From Acanthornis magna (Eukaryota > Chordata > Aves > Passeriformes > Acanthizidae): a stretch of DNA of 64,000 nt. Location: assembly GCA_036785705.1 (NCBI GenBank), contig JAWUZG010000027.1, positions 4,569,501 through 4,633,500 of the forward strand, read 5' to 3'. A program made the position numbers and the translations under genes. How positions within the stretch are numbered: position 1 is the stretch's first letter; each line of letters begins with the position of its first letter. The notes beneath the pieces are model-generated. The model was not told the origin of the DNA. It saw nothing but the letters and a program-made list of their open reading frames with translations, and ran no database searches. This document shows positions 24,791 to 38,614 of the stretch, piece after piece.

Positions 24791-27700
24791 CTGTATTAAA
24801 AAGAGCAAGGAAAGAATCTATGTAATCAGCAAATCACATTAGCTGTGCACTGCATGAAAGACGGGAAGTCACTAATAGCAAATTACTTTAGAGACTGCCA
24901 CTAATGACTAACTACAAAGAGAGCAAACGGGGTCAGCAATACCAAGACTCAAAACAGCATTTCTGTGTGTTGAAAAATATCTGCTGTCATTTTAGATGGC
25001 TTAATTGCACATGTGAAAGAAAAGTAAGATTTGATGAAAAGAGGATGCTTTCCATCCTACATCCACTCAGGAAAGTCAAGACAGCTGAAGTTTCATACAT
25101 TTTCAATGAAGAGGCAGGTAAGAATTTAACAGTTTAGCTCTGCCTTTCATGATTCCTCTACACTAAAACCAACAAAGCAATCTCAGAGAGCAACTGAAAC
25201 TCCCATGCAAAACACAAACAACTCTCAAATTCAGAAACTAAATCCAACCCAGTCCATAAGCCTGTTGGTATCCAGGCAAAACTCACTACATGGCTAAAAA
25301 GCAGTGTTATTAAATCTGACACACTGAATGCTAGATAATGCTTCTCTTCAGTCAGGTCACTATTTAGATGCATAAATGACAGCCTGGACATCATAGAAAC
25401 ATAGCCCCAGCCGGGTTTTCTGAACAAATTTGGCCTAAATCTCTTTTGAAGACCTGTCTATGTAACCATGTCAGGTCCCATGAAGAAGTGAGGTCAAATG
25501 TGACTTAAAATCTAAACACCCACTTCAATTAGGGTAATTATGTAAATTATATACTCAGTAGCATGTAATCTATCCCTCTGTATTTTATCTTTAACTGACA
25601 ACTGATTAATGAAATTATTATCTAGTAAACAAAGAGACATCAAACCAAATGCAGCCTATCCATGAAAGTCTACAGGACTTGATTCTGATATTTTCACAAC
25701 ACATGCTTCAGCACAGCCTCTTGAGATCTCCTGAAAATTCAAGGAAGAGAGGAGCAAGTCATTCTCGAGGAGGCTGAAATATGGTATCTTGGTTTATTTA
25801 TCCTTAAGCACATGTCCACACTGACCTCATAGCTCTGGAAGGTCTAGGCAGAAATTAAATAAAAAATAAACAGAAGGAAGGGCATTTCCAGATGCTTCTA
25901 AGCATCAAAATCCTTTTCACCTAGAAACTTGATTAATTTTGCCAAACTATTTATGGACAGAAGTTCTGAAGGCCAGCTGAGGTATTATCCATAGGTTTCC
26001 CGTTGTCATGATGGATCTCCAGCTCCCTCGGCACGTGGCTGCAATGTGTAGGAGGGGACAGCCCTGGCAGTGCCCTGAGACTCTGCCCTCAACAGTGCCA
26101 CTGACAGCCCCTGGCAGGGGTTAAAATCCACCACTCCCAAAGGCTGCTCAAGCTCCAGTGCCTTAAGAGAAGGAGAACAAGGCTGTGACAGCCAAACTGC
26201 AGCGTGTTCACTCCAAGGCAAGTTTTACAGTCTGGTGGGGTGACTTTTTTCTAGATCACAAGTGATAGCACTAAAGGTTCATCTTATTTTGAAAAGACAA
26301 ACCATCTTTAGGTTGAACTAACAAGAAAGTTGCAGGTTTGAACTTTCCTATGAGTGACAATTTATTTTCATGTATTTCTTGGTGCCACTGTTTAAAAAAA
26401 AAACACTGGTACTTTATGCAGACAGATTTTGCTTAATTCTCTACCCTCTCCTGAAGCTAGCAGCTCCAGTTGGATTCCTCACAGTTTTGAAGATGTGATG
26501 TGCAAATACCTTCTCGTTAAATGTTTTAGGTCCTAGTGATAAATTAAGGTGTTAAGGGCAGGAAATAAAATGTATGTTCTACTTATCCAATAGCCGGCTC
26601 TCTGATAAAAGAAGATCCACCACACTTCCATTTTTTCAGCTGAAATCAAACAACCAGCTTGTAGGTAATTACATGCACTGGACTGCACCACACCAGGCAG
26701 CACTATGCCTACATTAACATCTCTGTTTACAGAGCAAAAGAACTGACAGCACAATTCATGCATCTTGCTTTTTGAATCCCTAATAACGCAGATACTTCAA
26801 GCTACTTAATTAATTTCTAGTGAAACAGTGAGGCCCTCAGGCCAGATCAGAACACTGGTGTTTGATATTCTCTATACATATTCATTTAAAAGAGATCCAC
26901 AACAAAACTGGATCCAAGATATTGCTTGCAATTTCTTTGTCATCCTTGCTTCATTTCCTTTAACAAAAAACAGTTAGGCTATCAAATCTCGGATAATTTC
27001 AATTACTGACCAACCTTATCTGGACATGTGCACATCATGGTGGAATCCTGGTAAAAATCTGACTAAACCTAAAAGAGATCCCTGACCAGACAGCAGATCT
27101 TATTTCAAGTACATCTGATTTTTAAGCCAGGCATTTTGCACTCATAAAGCTTCTCTATCATGGATATCAGCACTTCATTGTCTGTTTAATGACTTAATAA
27201 ATTAAGATGATAATATAAATTCCCTTAAAATGAGCTAAAAGAGCTCCTGACTTTTTTTGTCCTTGCTGCTGTTTCATTGGCTCATTTCGAAATTAACTAT
27301 TCCAACATAACTCAGAATGGAAAATGTAACACTGCATAATATCTGTTAAATAAATTAAAAGAAGCAAACAAGTGATTTTACTGGATTTGAACTCTGGCTG
27401 CAAAAGAGGAAATCCCACTAAAATGTGCTTTGTTTGCATCACATCAGTATCCTGAAACTCAGAAAGAGGCAGCTATAAATATGTATTCGCTTTAATACAG
27501 GACATCCTGCTTCCACTGTGTTTCCCTTTCCTTCTTTTTCTTCCTTGTTTTAAAAGTGCTCAAAATAAACACTTTGAAATTAAATCTGGTGGAATGGAAT
27601 GAAAAAGGAGAAAACACTATTTGATTACTAATATTGCAGACATGGACCAAGAGAAAACTAAACAGTGCATATATGTATGGAGATTTTTATTACCACACTT

Positions 27701-30262
27701 TTGACTCAATCCCCTCTTGAATCACCAGTAAGGGCCCAGGCCCAGAAGAAGGAATGCACAGACCACAACCTGGTGATGCTCCCAGTTGTTGGGACTTCAC
27801 TGTGCTTCATCAGCTTTACAGAGGAATTCTGCAGATACAGCAGTGTGAGAGAAACTCGAATCCCACACTGGTTTCATTGCAATGGGGATTCTGAGGGTTG
27901 TGTATGTAACTCCATATTTAAGGCCACCTTCTAATGCCACAGAAATGAAAGAATGGTGTCAAAAGGCATTGGTATAAACAAGTGGCAGCTCTTAAGAGCC
28001 AAACCTAGAAGAAAAGTAAATGGTACTATACAGATCTGTACCCACTGATGTTTTCTTAAATAATCAGGGTTCAAAGCCTCGAGATGTGTGCTCAGCAAAA
28101 TAAGTTTTATGTATTTGTTTGCATGAATGTGACACATGCTAGTTAAATATACATGGCATTCCTGAGTCAAAACAATGGTGTACAAATATTGTTCAAATAT
28201 TTACACCTGATCTATGAGTCAACTTGGATATTAAGGCGTTTATTATGAAAAATATTCCAAAATCTGCTCTAATTAAACTGGTAAAGTAACTTCTTTTATT
28301 GTCCTGTAACTGCATAACTAACTAATATTAACCATTTACCTGAATGCTTCCACACTTGAATTCTGCCCCGTGGAAACAGTGTGTTTCTTTCTCATTTTGT
28401 ACTCATGGGAAAATGCATCTAAAACGATCATAAGGCAAGTGTGCACTTGTTCCACTTCTGAGGTCATATTTATGAATTGGATATTTTTGCACTCAGTAAT
28501 ATTAATCTAAAGAAAGTTATTTTGAAAGAAATAACAAAAACAGCAAGATAGGTATTTTTGGCATGTTTCATCATCAGCTCAGGTAGGAGGCACCAGGCAT
28601 TCTCCCTGAAGTAAGCTATCAGCTGAGATACCAACAAAGCAGCATTATCCCTACCCAAACAAAAGGAAATGGGCTTATCATGGGGTAGCAAAGCCCTTCA
28701 CAAAATGGAAAAACGAAAATCAATGTATTTCTAGTCAGCTTGCCTGTTCAGCCACATGGGATGTTGCAATAAATTCAATTCAACTATGTTACCAAGCGTC
28801 ATCACGGTGCAGAGTTTATAGCCAGGTAAATTAAAGCAGAATTTGGGCCTATTACTATTTTCGGTTCATACAAGACTGTATTTGTCTTTATCAGCAGAAA
28901 ATTTTTCCTCCCCTGTCCCTCACCGGCAGATGAGCATATTAGGGGAAATGTATTAGGCCAAGAAATCTCAGCCCAGAAGTACCATTTTTTGTCATTCAGA
29001 TAAAGCTGAAAAATCCTAACAGCACTTACAGTAATAGTGACTAACCATTATTCCAGTAAGTAACTCAACATGATTGATGGATCATGCTAACTGACAGACA
29101 TCCTAGAAAAGCTATTCTTTGTATGTCATTTTCTCCCCAGAGAAGTAAGAAATAACTGAAGAGTAAGTTTCTTTTAATTTCAAAAAGAGCAAACACAGGC
29201 CCAATTTCATCTGGCTGGACTTTTCTGAAGATATTTTCACAATTAAATGAATCAGACTGGCCCAACTATCCCAGATGGGGAACTGTCAGTGTCCACACAG
29301 AGTAGCAATAAGCAGTGGGGGAAAGGGAATAACTAAGGCTCGTATCCGAAGACAGCCAGGGAATGTAATAAACTGTCTGCCTTTTCTAAGTGCAGATTCT
29401 TTTCCACCCTTTATTTTATGAAGCATTGGACAAATTTCTAAAAGGAAATCTGCTACCTTGCCCTTGTGCCACTGAGAGGGTTTGGTAAGTAATAATAAGC
29501 GCTGAAAAAGCAGTAAAATGTAAATCCAGGTATCAGCTTATACCTTGGCAAATTTTCTTTTCAACTGTAACTTAAAGAACTCAAATAGTAGGATTTTCAC
29601 TTCTTTTTAAAGGGAAGAAAGTTCCCATTATATGTCTCAGTGGCCTACAGTTAGTCCGTTGCAGACAGTATCAGCACAATATTGGAAAGAAGTTGGAAAC
29701 ATAAAGTGTTATTCACGCCATGGTGTGAACAGGACAGCTCAGTAACTTCACATATATTCCTGCTGTGTGGAAAGAGTAGTAGATCTAAGGGACCACCAGG
29801 CAAGACATCTTTCCTCGCCATGTCCCACTGAGTGTTTGGAGGCTTTACCTCCTCCATGGATGGGGAGAAGCACCTGAGAGTGGCACCTCTGGAGATGGCA
29901 GTGTCACTGGAGTGCAATAGGGCTGAATGGCTAGAGGGGTCCAGGTTTTCCCTTCCTTAGTTTTAAACCAGCACATCAAGACAGATTCTGAAATAAACCC
30001 TGCTGCTCAGGGCTGAACTCCTCCTGCAGAAGGAGGGATCAGCTCTCACCACAGTGAGGTGCTGACACACATCAGCTACAGTGACTACTGAGGCAAACCT
30101 GACTGTGCTGGTCCAAACTGCCACTGGGAGAAAAAACCTAAACACTGTGCAGAAGCTCTAAAGGGCGAGGGCTGGCAAAAAGTACTGAGCATCTGGCTGG
30201 GAACACCTCGCAAACAGTACTGAGCATGTGGCTGAGAACACCTGCACAGCTAAGTCTCTTAC
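24791..30262 (-). other. PRR5: PRR5 intron, 5.5 kb
   Basis: Lies between coding exons 2 and 3. No recognised repeat apart from the 35-base tandem duplication at its 5' end. AT-rich and featureless to the eye. Confidence 0.9.
30181..30250. repeat. 35-bp tandem duplication, two copies
   Basis: The unit starting agtactgagcatctggctgg at 30181 recurs at 30216 with a few substitutions (agtactgagcatgtggctga), giving a period of 35 bases. It ends 12 bases from the splice donor of PRR5 coding exon 2 (GT at 30262-30261), on the intron side. Confidence 0.85.
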
Positions 30263-30343
30263 CTGACTCCTTCATTGAGGTTGTAAAGTTCATGGTCTGG
30301 GAGACCCTTACGCTGGAACACCGCTATCACTCCATTGTGGATA
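30263..30343 (-). CDS. PRR5: PRR5 coding exon 2 (residues 44-71)
   Basis: This 81-base exon follows the acceptor CCTCTTTCAG and ends AG|GTAAGA. Its first base completes Ser44 (AG|T). It then reads IHNGVIAVFQRKGLPDHELY and NLNEGV, and its last two bases begin Arg71. This is the start of the HbrB-like region that mediates Rictor binding in the family. Sequence and length match what I recall for human PRR5 with conservative changes. A 35-base tandem duplication (30181-30250) lies in the intron just past the donor. Confidence 0.95.
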
Positions 30344-33300
30344 CTGAAAGAGGACATGAGGAGGCATTAGCAGCCAGTAAGATTCGAGAAAGCTATCACC
30401 ACCACAATTAGTCTAGCATTTCTGTCTAGACACTTCGGGAGCTTTTAAAAGTCATAGATGACTTCGGCACTCCATCCATTCCGGATGCCTTAAAGGAAAT
30501 TACTGCCTAGAAAACAGATAACATCTTCGAAAATCAGATCTTTCTGATTTGTTCCAAGTCAGTAACTTCAACAGTTGCACATCTGAAATCAGTAATTTTA
30601 AAAACTTGCGCCTATATTTTTAAGTACTTTAAGTATGTCAATTTTAACTTTTAATACATTCCCATATTACGTATATTTGAAGTATTTAGAAGTACAGTTT
30701 TTTTCTCTATGGCTCTCTGCAGAGACAATCAACAGCTTCCGCTGCACTGAAGTCTGTGCAAGGGAACAGCAATCAGCTTTAGGGCTCTGGAAAGCAGGAC
30801 CAGGACCAGATCTGCCCATCCTGGAGGTACGAGAGTGTCCAGTTGCTATGTCTTGTGAAGAAGAGCTAAAGGTGGTCAGTACCTGTTCATAAGGTCTCCT
30901 GGCGGAGGAAGCTTGATTCCTACTGGTGGAAGAGCTTATCATAGAATCACAGGATGTCCTAGGTTGGAAAGGTCCTAAAGATCATCCTGTCCCACCCCCT
31001 GCCATGGGCAGGGCACCTTCCATTAGAGCAGGTTGCTCCAAGACCCATCCAACCCGGCCTTGAATGTTTCCAGGGATGGGGCAGCCACAGCTTCTCTGGG
31101 CACCCTCTGCCAGGGTCTCACCACCCTTCACAGAGAGGAATTTCTTCCGAGTATCTAATCTAATCCTACTCTCTGTCAGTTTGAAGCCATTCCCCCTCGT
31201 GCTGTCACTACATGTCCTTGTAGAAAGTCTCTCTCTCCTTTCTTGTAGGCTCCCTTCAGGTGCTGAAGACTTGTCAGCTCTGGCCTAACCCAGGGCCAGA
31301 TCCAGCTGCATGGGGCTGCTCCCGCTGCAGGAGGATGTCATTGCTGGAGCTATGCCCGGCAGCAGCAGAGAGTGCCTCGGGAATGCGAGGGCCCATGTTA
31401 AACTTTCCCAGGCCCATACTAACACAGCCTTTCAATGCCTGCTAGGAGCAGAGGACTGGCTGGAAGGTAAACTCAGCACTGCTCACTGAGAGATTCAAAA
31501 TGCAGGCACACAACAGCAAAGAGACACACTATCAGAAAAGCTCGGCCACCTTCATCTAAAGAAAAAGGAAATTAAAAGTGGCATGTGGAGGGTCTGACCC
31601 GCTGTGGAGAAATACACATGGAGACAAAAATAAAAACCATTATCCTCTTCTCTCTTTTGTTCCTCTGAAGATGTTTCCCAGGCCTTACACACTACTGCTG
31701 TCACAGCAGTCCCTCTTTCCCCCCACACCCACAAGCACAGACATACATTCACAATCTAACCCAGATTATTTTGGCTGGCTCATACAGACACACTCAAATT
31801 GTGATTATTTGAAAATTGGCAGATAAATGTCTCTGGTATACAGTGAAGTGTCTTGGATATTTTAATATTATGAGTAATATGGGAAATAAAATTGATGTAG
31901 TGAATAAAACAAGCAGTCTTTACACACTCTTCTGATTCAGAAATGAACTCTGCAATGTGCCCTGCTAGCCTTCTGCACAGAATGACTAAATATCTCCCCT
32001 AAAAGGCAACGTGCTCTCTTTCTTGCTGGCATCGCTTTCTAACTGGGGGAGAGGTCTCTCTCCAGCTTAAGAGGTCCATTATCATTCCTCAAAGAAATAA
32101 GAGAGAGCAAGCTTTTTAAAGCAGAATTAAGGGGGACAGGTTCTGAGGATTTAAGTTATTGTCTGTGTAGTAGAACAGCACCTACATAAAACATCCTAGC
32201 AGAGACTTTTTAATCTGCCTGGGATTTCCCTTGTAGTGAGGGACAATATCCTTGTCTGGAAGACAAGTCTTGGCCTCATTAAGTTGTCCGCCTGCCTTTC
32301 CTTCCCATCACAGACAGCAGTGCTTGTATGGATGGTGCCAGGACACAGCACCTGCCTGCAGTTATGCGGGAATGGTATTGCAATTGGCCCTCCACACTTG
32401 CTAAGAGCAGACACAGAGGAGTTAGAATATCCAGGATGCTGTTGGTAGCCTCAGCTGGTGTCAGGATAATGAAAAGCTGGCTTAAATCTTCTTAGTTACC
32501 TTAAGCTAATGAGAAAAAAACAAACCCAGATCTTGCTTAAATCAACGGGTGATTGTTTAAGATTTGGTCAGAATGGTTCAATCTTTTGGTGTAAAGAAAA
32601 TCTGAGCTACTGCTTACACACAGAAGTCCTGCAAGATGCTTGAGATGGGTGGATCACTTCACCTGTGCCTGCGACCAGCTTTCATTGAGACTCAAGTCAG
32701 TAATGTATGTAATTAAACTTACATTGTTAATAGTTAACCGGAACTGAAAATGCCTTGTAAACTCCCTTCTGTAACCCTTTTACAACATGGAAGTTAATAA
32801 TGGGTGCACTCATGCACTAATATTACTGTGAACACCTTCCCTGTACTTGCTTTGTGTCTAAGTGTGTGCACAGAACACAGCACTGCAGGAAACAAAAAAG
32901 AGCCCAATAGAGCCCAGAAAACTCTACAGAGCAGGCTTGCTGGAGGAGGGGAAATCAGGATGAGAAAACTGAAGAGATCAGGTTTTTTGAGGGGTTGCCT
33001 TTAGAATGACAACAAAATGTCAGATGGCTCCAGCAATGTATTGTACTTACCTATCCCACATTGCCAAAGGAAAGCTATCTACAACCCAGGCAGCACCCAA
33101 AGCCACAAAAATCAACTCAGCAGCCTAAGAAACTTCACCTCTTTTGAAAGAGAACTCATCCCACATTTGACTGAACCTCCAGAGAAGGAGGTGGCTCCAG
33201 CTGTCCAAAACATGGGGAATGGCAGCTCCAGCATTAGCTTCAGCATGAAGGGATGTGGAAGGTGTAAATCCCTGGAGCACAGAGCTGGATGCTTGCTGAC

Positions 33301-36300
33301 AGTGCTCCCAACCAGCCCACCAGCGCCAGGGTCAAGGTGGGGTAGATTATTCTGATTTTTGCATAGTATCAATCTATTATAGGCTACTGCCTATAGAGCT
33401 CAATACCACCAAAACATACATTTCCCCTGAGCAGCTATTTGTCCATCCAGACACCACTGGGGTAGGAGCCTGTCTCCCTCCAGTACCACCCATAACTGTT
33501 CTTTTACTGACATTTGGAAGCCAAGAAGGAAAAACTATTGCAATTAAAACAGTTTTCTGCCAGGTCATAATCAGTTTGGCCACAGAGATGAGGAACAACT
33601 GCAAAGCTAGTCTTGCAAGTCTCTGAAGTCCTGACTTTCTGTATGTTTCAACCATGGCCACGGCCCTCCCAGCTCGGCATTTCCTGGCAAAGCAGCTGGA
33701 CTGGCCAATGTTGACATTCTATAAACATCACACAGATAATTTTAGTTCTCTAAAGCAATCACTGCCTTTGTGTGCAAACAGCACGCATGTTTGCAAATTC
33801 TGCCCTTCCCAGAGCTCCAGGTGAAGTCCACAAGAAAAAACAATGCTGTGTGAATAATTACACCCTGTGACTAGACTACCAGGCAGATGAAGACAACATT
33901 TTCATTTTCAAAAGGGACTAAATTAGGGCAAATTTCCTCTGCACAGTTACATGAACAATAATCAACCTGATACACTTGCATCAAAACCTTCTTGAAGACA
34001 CCCTTATTCTAGAGTAAAACATCATTTTTCTGAATTAGCTTAATCCAATTGGGAAGAGCCCATTTTCAGCACAGCAGCAGTCCAGCTGCAACTGCACCAG
34101 CTTTCCATGAGGCCTTGATCCTTCCAAAATATGCCTGCAGATGCTAGTTCACTTATGTTCCTGGAATTTCTACCCAAGGTAAGGCAACCTGCAAAGAGGG
34201 ACAGGCTGCAATTAAGCACTTGTTCATACAAGTGAAAATAAGCTGGTCTGCAAAACTCCCTCTTCAAAGAGACTGGGAGACATTAGTTCACTCACTTCAC
34301 CAATTATAACCACTGCTCTTACACACCAAGAAATTGAGACAGACAGATGAGGGGACTTCCCGGACGTGTTACTAAGAGTTAATATCTGTATGGACTTGCA
34401 GGGCAAAGAAGATTATCTTTCTGCATTCAAGGAAGTGTAAGTTATTCTGGAGAGCTACAGGGAGCAGCAATTCCCCACTACCACCACCACCTTCTGTGAC
34501 TGCAGTCAGGGCTGGAAGATGCTCCATGGAGCAGTGGTGCCTGGGCCAGTGGGAAGTCTCCTTCACCAGCCCTGTCCGCCCTCCCACTCCACAGTGAGAC
34601 TCTGTCTTCCCCACATGCACATGGAGTACCAAACACTCCAAAGAGGGCTTCAAACAAAGGGTCAGTAAAAAAATGGGTGATCCTCAAATAGGGAGAAATA
34701 TTTCAAAATAAATACTGAATAACATAAGAGAGAAATTTCCAAGTAGAAGTCATAGAAAAATATGTTGGTCTGGAATACTTTCTCCACTGGAAAAGCCTAC
34801 CTGTGATCTGAAAAAATGTTCATTTGAAATTAGAAGATGAAATATGTTTTCATGATTATAAAAGTTATTTTACAGCAAGTTGTTTTGCTTATTACAACCC
34901 TGTAAAAATTAGCCCAGACCATAAAATTCTTTCTGATTCCATATGTCTTCTTGGATTTACTGCTGATCTCACTAATGTCCCAACCAACTTACCTGTTTTC
35001 TTCACCTCTTCTTTGCTATCTCCTACTCTTTCGTGTCTCTGTGAATTTTCCCTACTTTCTTACACCAAAAGGATCTAAGAGCCTTTGACTAGAGGCTTTC
35101 CCAGAGCACAACTCAGTATCAGCTCCCGATTAGGCAGTCTGTGCTAGCTCAGTCAGAATGAAAACCTCACCATGGATTTTATTTGGCCTGAGTGGGCCCC
35201 CCTGGCTCGTGAGCTCAATATTACAACCCCTGGGTTTCTCAGTCCAACTGGTTTAGTCAGCATTCAGCACTCATTTTTTTCCCAGAAGCAGAAATGGGAA
35301 GGGGGTGGGGGGATAGAAAAAGAACTGAAGACAATGCTAGTGAAAATATCTAAACTATTTTAATCCAATGCAAATTCTGTGAGCTGTAACAAAGTGTATT
35401 GTTCCGCTGTGTTGCTGTTGGTTGCTAGTTAACTGCACTGACAGTGTTTTGCTGCACAGATCTGGGGTTCATGGGAAAGCAAGCTCTGAAAAAGCCATGA
35501 TATAAAGTCTCATTTGCCTAATAGCACACAGCAGCCTGGCACCAATTTCCCTTTGATGTCAGTGCTGAGACGTTTCACTGCATTTCAGTTCAGAGGTGAA
35601 AGGAAGTCATCAGGGAGGAAGTGACCTGCCTTGGTACCGCAGGGCTACGCTCCCCCAGTACGCTGAATTAGGCTCCTTCAGGCTGTCCTCCCCTGGTGTC
35701 AAAATGCAGAAGGAATTCTCAGGTATGAACAGTCTGAGCTGAGATTGGTGTGAAGGGACCAGAGGTGGTGGAGGGGTCATCCCTGGGCCACAATGGCCAC
35801 ACACAGGGCAAGTGCAAAAGGGCAGCCGTGCACCCTTCCCCTCCTCTGAAAACGCCCACAGTGACAGAACTGCTGTCCTGCAAAAGACCCCAGCAGCAAC
35901 GCTTCGGTTTTTCAGTCCCTGGCACAGTCAGGGCAGCATCCTTGCTCTGCCTCAAAGAGCCACCTTTCAGCACGGGATCGGGCGGTTTCTGTGGAGCTGA
36001 ACACACCGTGGGCTGTGCTTCAACTCTCCCCACCTCAGTCCTCATGAGCTTCATTCAAAGCTACTTTGGAAAGCAGATACACACATGCCACACCCAGACA
36101 CAGCTGCTAACATTAGGCAAGAAAACAGCAGACATTTAAATATAGAACAGCCAGACTTGGTGAGAGGGGAGAGCTCTGCTGGTGCATCTTGACTTCCTTG
36201 ATCAGCAAGCTCTTATGCTTCCACAGAATGAAACAACACAAGCAATCCTTTCATTTTGAAGGAAAAACACTCCTGTAAACCAAAGTATGCAAAGTGTCCT

Positions 36301-38483
36301 ATGTTAGGTTGTTTCAATTTTGCAGCAGAAAAATAAAAGAAATTCCAGAGCCCAAGAGTTTAAAAACCCAGACAAGATTTCTGGTCAAACTTTAGATGTG
36401 AAGCGACATTACAGTCTTCCCAGGAGAGATGAACACAGATTCCCTCAAGACCAGACCCTGCTATATATGTCAAGATGGGCATGCACTGGTGATAGGCAGA
36501 AGCTACAGTGGATAATTTCTTAGTCCATCTAATTCAATATCATTTAAGCCCTGTCCTTCCTGAGGATAAAGCCCAAGTTTTACAGCCTGTAGAATATATG
36601 AGTTTCTTAAAACCAACAGATGATACAAGTCTTTCTGAGCCAGAAAGAAGAGTTATCCTCACTCTCTCTTGCACTCAGAAAAAAGCCTTGCACTGTTAAA
36701 TAAGAAATAAAGGGCGTTCCCTTTGCCCATGCAGTGCCACTGGCTCATGTCTGCAATCCATGCCACAGTTCTAGGTGGCTGTTAGCACAGGAACAAGATG
36801 TGCTTCACTTCCACCCACACAACACAGCCCTGCCAGGGCTTCCAAGGATTTCCAGGGCACGTGCCACCAGAGAGGACAGCCTGGCAATCCATGCACTGGG
36901 AAAAGGCAACCCAAGGGTTGAAAGCAAGGTTAGGTCTGAGTTCATATAAAAAGTGACAACAGGACCACTCATGGACACCTATTCAAGAACAGGCAATGGG
37001 ACAGCTGTGTAACGGTTTGGATGAAATGTGCAGATGTCCAGCTCACTGACTGGCAACCACTTCTGGCCAGAGCTGTACCTGTCCTGTCCAAATTAAAAGT
37101 AACAAACTCACGCTTCACCTCAATTAGGAAAATCCTCTAGCTTGAATATCAGCAGCCCCAAGCCTGGAACTCTCTGCCTCCCAGCAAGGTACCTGACCTG
37201 CTCTCCACTCACGGATGCATCCACAGCTCCCTCCCCATGTGCAAGACCTGGAAAAGCCAACTCCCCCAACAAAAGCTATCAGCACAGCATCACAAAGAGG
37301 CTCTGGGGACTGTATTCTGTCACCTTGATTAACACCCACGAGTCTCTTACTCCCTGCTGCTTCCCTTAGGGCTGCCAGCCAAATAAGGTCCCAACTGGCA
37401 CAACTCAAGGTGGCCCAATCCATCCCTGAACTATCGCCACCATCCATGCACAGATCAGGTACAACTCAGGGTCATACAAACAGCATGATATTTCAGCAGA
37501 AACTCAGTCTCTTTTGTGATCAGCACAGTTTCAGAGTTTAGGGCACTCCTGGCATTCAAGAACTAAGTCTTAATAGAGACATGAAACCACAAATCAAGTG
37601 GTGAGAAGGAGAGAAGATATAATATTTTATATATTTTTTTTTTCTCAGAATTTTAGCAAATTTGTCTGTAGTTCACTGGTATTTTTCTTCCTACAGTTGT
37701 ACCGCCATACAATTATAAAATACTACAAATGACACCTTCCAAGCTGTGATCCAGGAGGTGACACTGCATTTTTAAAAATTACCTAAGAATTTAATTCCTA
37801 ACAATTTAGAGACTTAGATTCATCTTTTAAGATTGTCACCAAAATGGACATTAAGATGCTTTCTGAATAACTGAGCTAACTGACACATTCACAACAAAAT
37901 GTTTGCATAGGTTTTCTTGTAAAACAGCCATAGAATTCAAACATATAAACAAAATAAAGAAAACAACCAGGGTTTATTTTCCCCGTCCAAAGTGCAGGTG
38001 CTTGCATGTGCACATACACACGCGGACAGATCTATTTGTACTAACACAAGTAAATTTAGCAGACTTTGTCATAACTTTATCAACTACCAGCAACAGCCAT
38101 AGATATGCAAATAAAAAGAATGTATTTTAATAGTTGTGCATATATTTTTTTTTTAAATAACCTAAGCCAAATAAACTTTGAATATCTAGATAGACACAAA
38201 GATATATTTGTAGCTGGACCCTGTGAAACAAGTTTTTGTCTGTCACAAAGAAGGCTGAAGGGAAGGCAGGGAAGGATCTTTATTATCAGCCTTCAGAGAA
38301 AGATTAAGACCAAGGGGGGGAAAGCAGCTCTTGTATTTACCTGAGTGAGAGCTCAGGTGCATGTACCCCAAGAGCCTGTGAGCTTTGGGAGCCTGCAGCC
38401 CACGGAGCAGCCACTCACTGGGAGCGTCAGTCCCAGTGCAGGAGCACAGGGGGACGGCCAAGGGCAGCGCAGTGTGACCTTAC
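30344..38483 (-). other. PRR5: PRR5 intron, 8.1 kb
   Basis: Lies between coding exons 1 and 2. It contains a CR1 fragment at 30940-31280 and a possible unused 74-base exon at 33051-33124. The part around 35600-36050 is mildly GC-richer with a few CpGs, but too few to call a CpG island. Confidence 0.88.
30940..31280 (-). mobile_element. CR1 LINE fragment, 3' end
   Basis: Opens with catagaatcacaggatg and ggttggaaaggtcctaaag, then gcagccacagcttctctggg, gaggaatttcttcc, cattccccctcgtgctgtca and ctttcttgtaggctcccttc, all in the order of a reverse-complemented CR1 3' end. It is the longest terminal copy here. Minus strand, in the same sense as PRR5, inside the intron between coding exons 1 and 2. 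Confidence 0.92.
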
Positions 38484-38614
38484 CTGTTCCACGTAGCGTT
38501 GGAGCAGGCCCGGTGCTGCTGGGTCCCCCGCTCATCCAAGGCTGCCTGCTCTCTCTTGCCCAGATCACTGAGGCTGGGCGAACTCATGAACTTCAACCTG
38601 CGAAGAGTCCTCAT
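38484..38614 (-). CDS. PRR5: PRR5 coding exon 1 (start codon; residues 1-43 plus split codon)
   Basis: The exon encodes residues 1-43 and the first two bases of codon 44. It starts MRTLRRLKFMSSPSLSDLGK and ends in the motif ACSNATWN. The ATG at 38614 was chosen because it matches the long N terminus I recall for human PRR5. Met10 (MSSPSLSDL) is a possible alternative start. The donor is AG|GTAAGG at 38483-38482, leaving phase 2. The segment is basic at first (RRLK), then Ser-rich, and precedes the HbrB-like fold of the family. Reading continues into the exon at 30343 across an 8.1 kb intron. Confidence is high because the motif is specific to PRR5 and the donor is perfect. Confidence 0.95.

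Noticed and set aside
18080..38614. Assignment to the paralog PRR5L (Protor-2)
   Set aside because: Residues in MRTLRRLKFMSSPSLSDL, FFTEYLQ and WDFFFSDVLPML match PRR5 as I recall it and differ from PRR5L at many positions.
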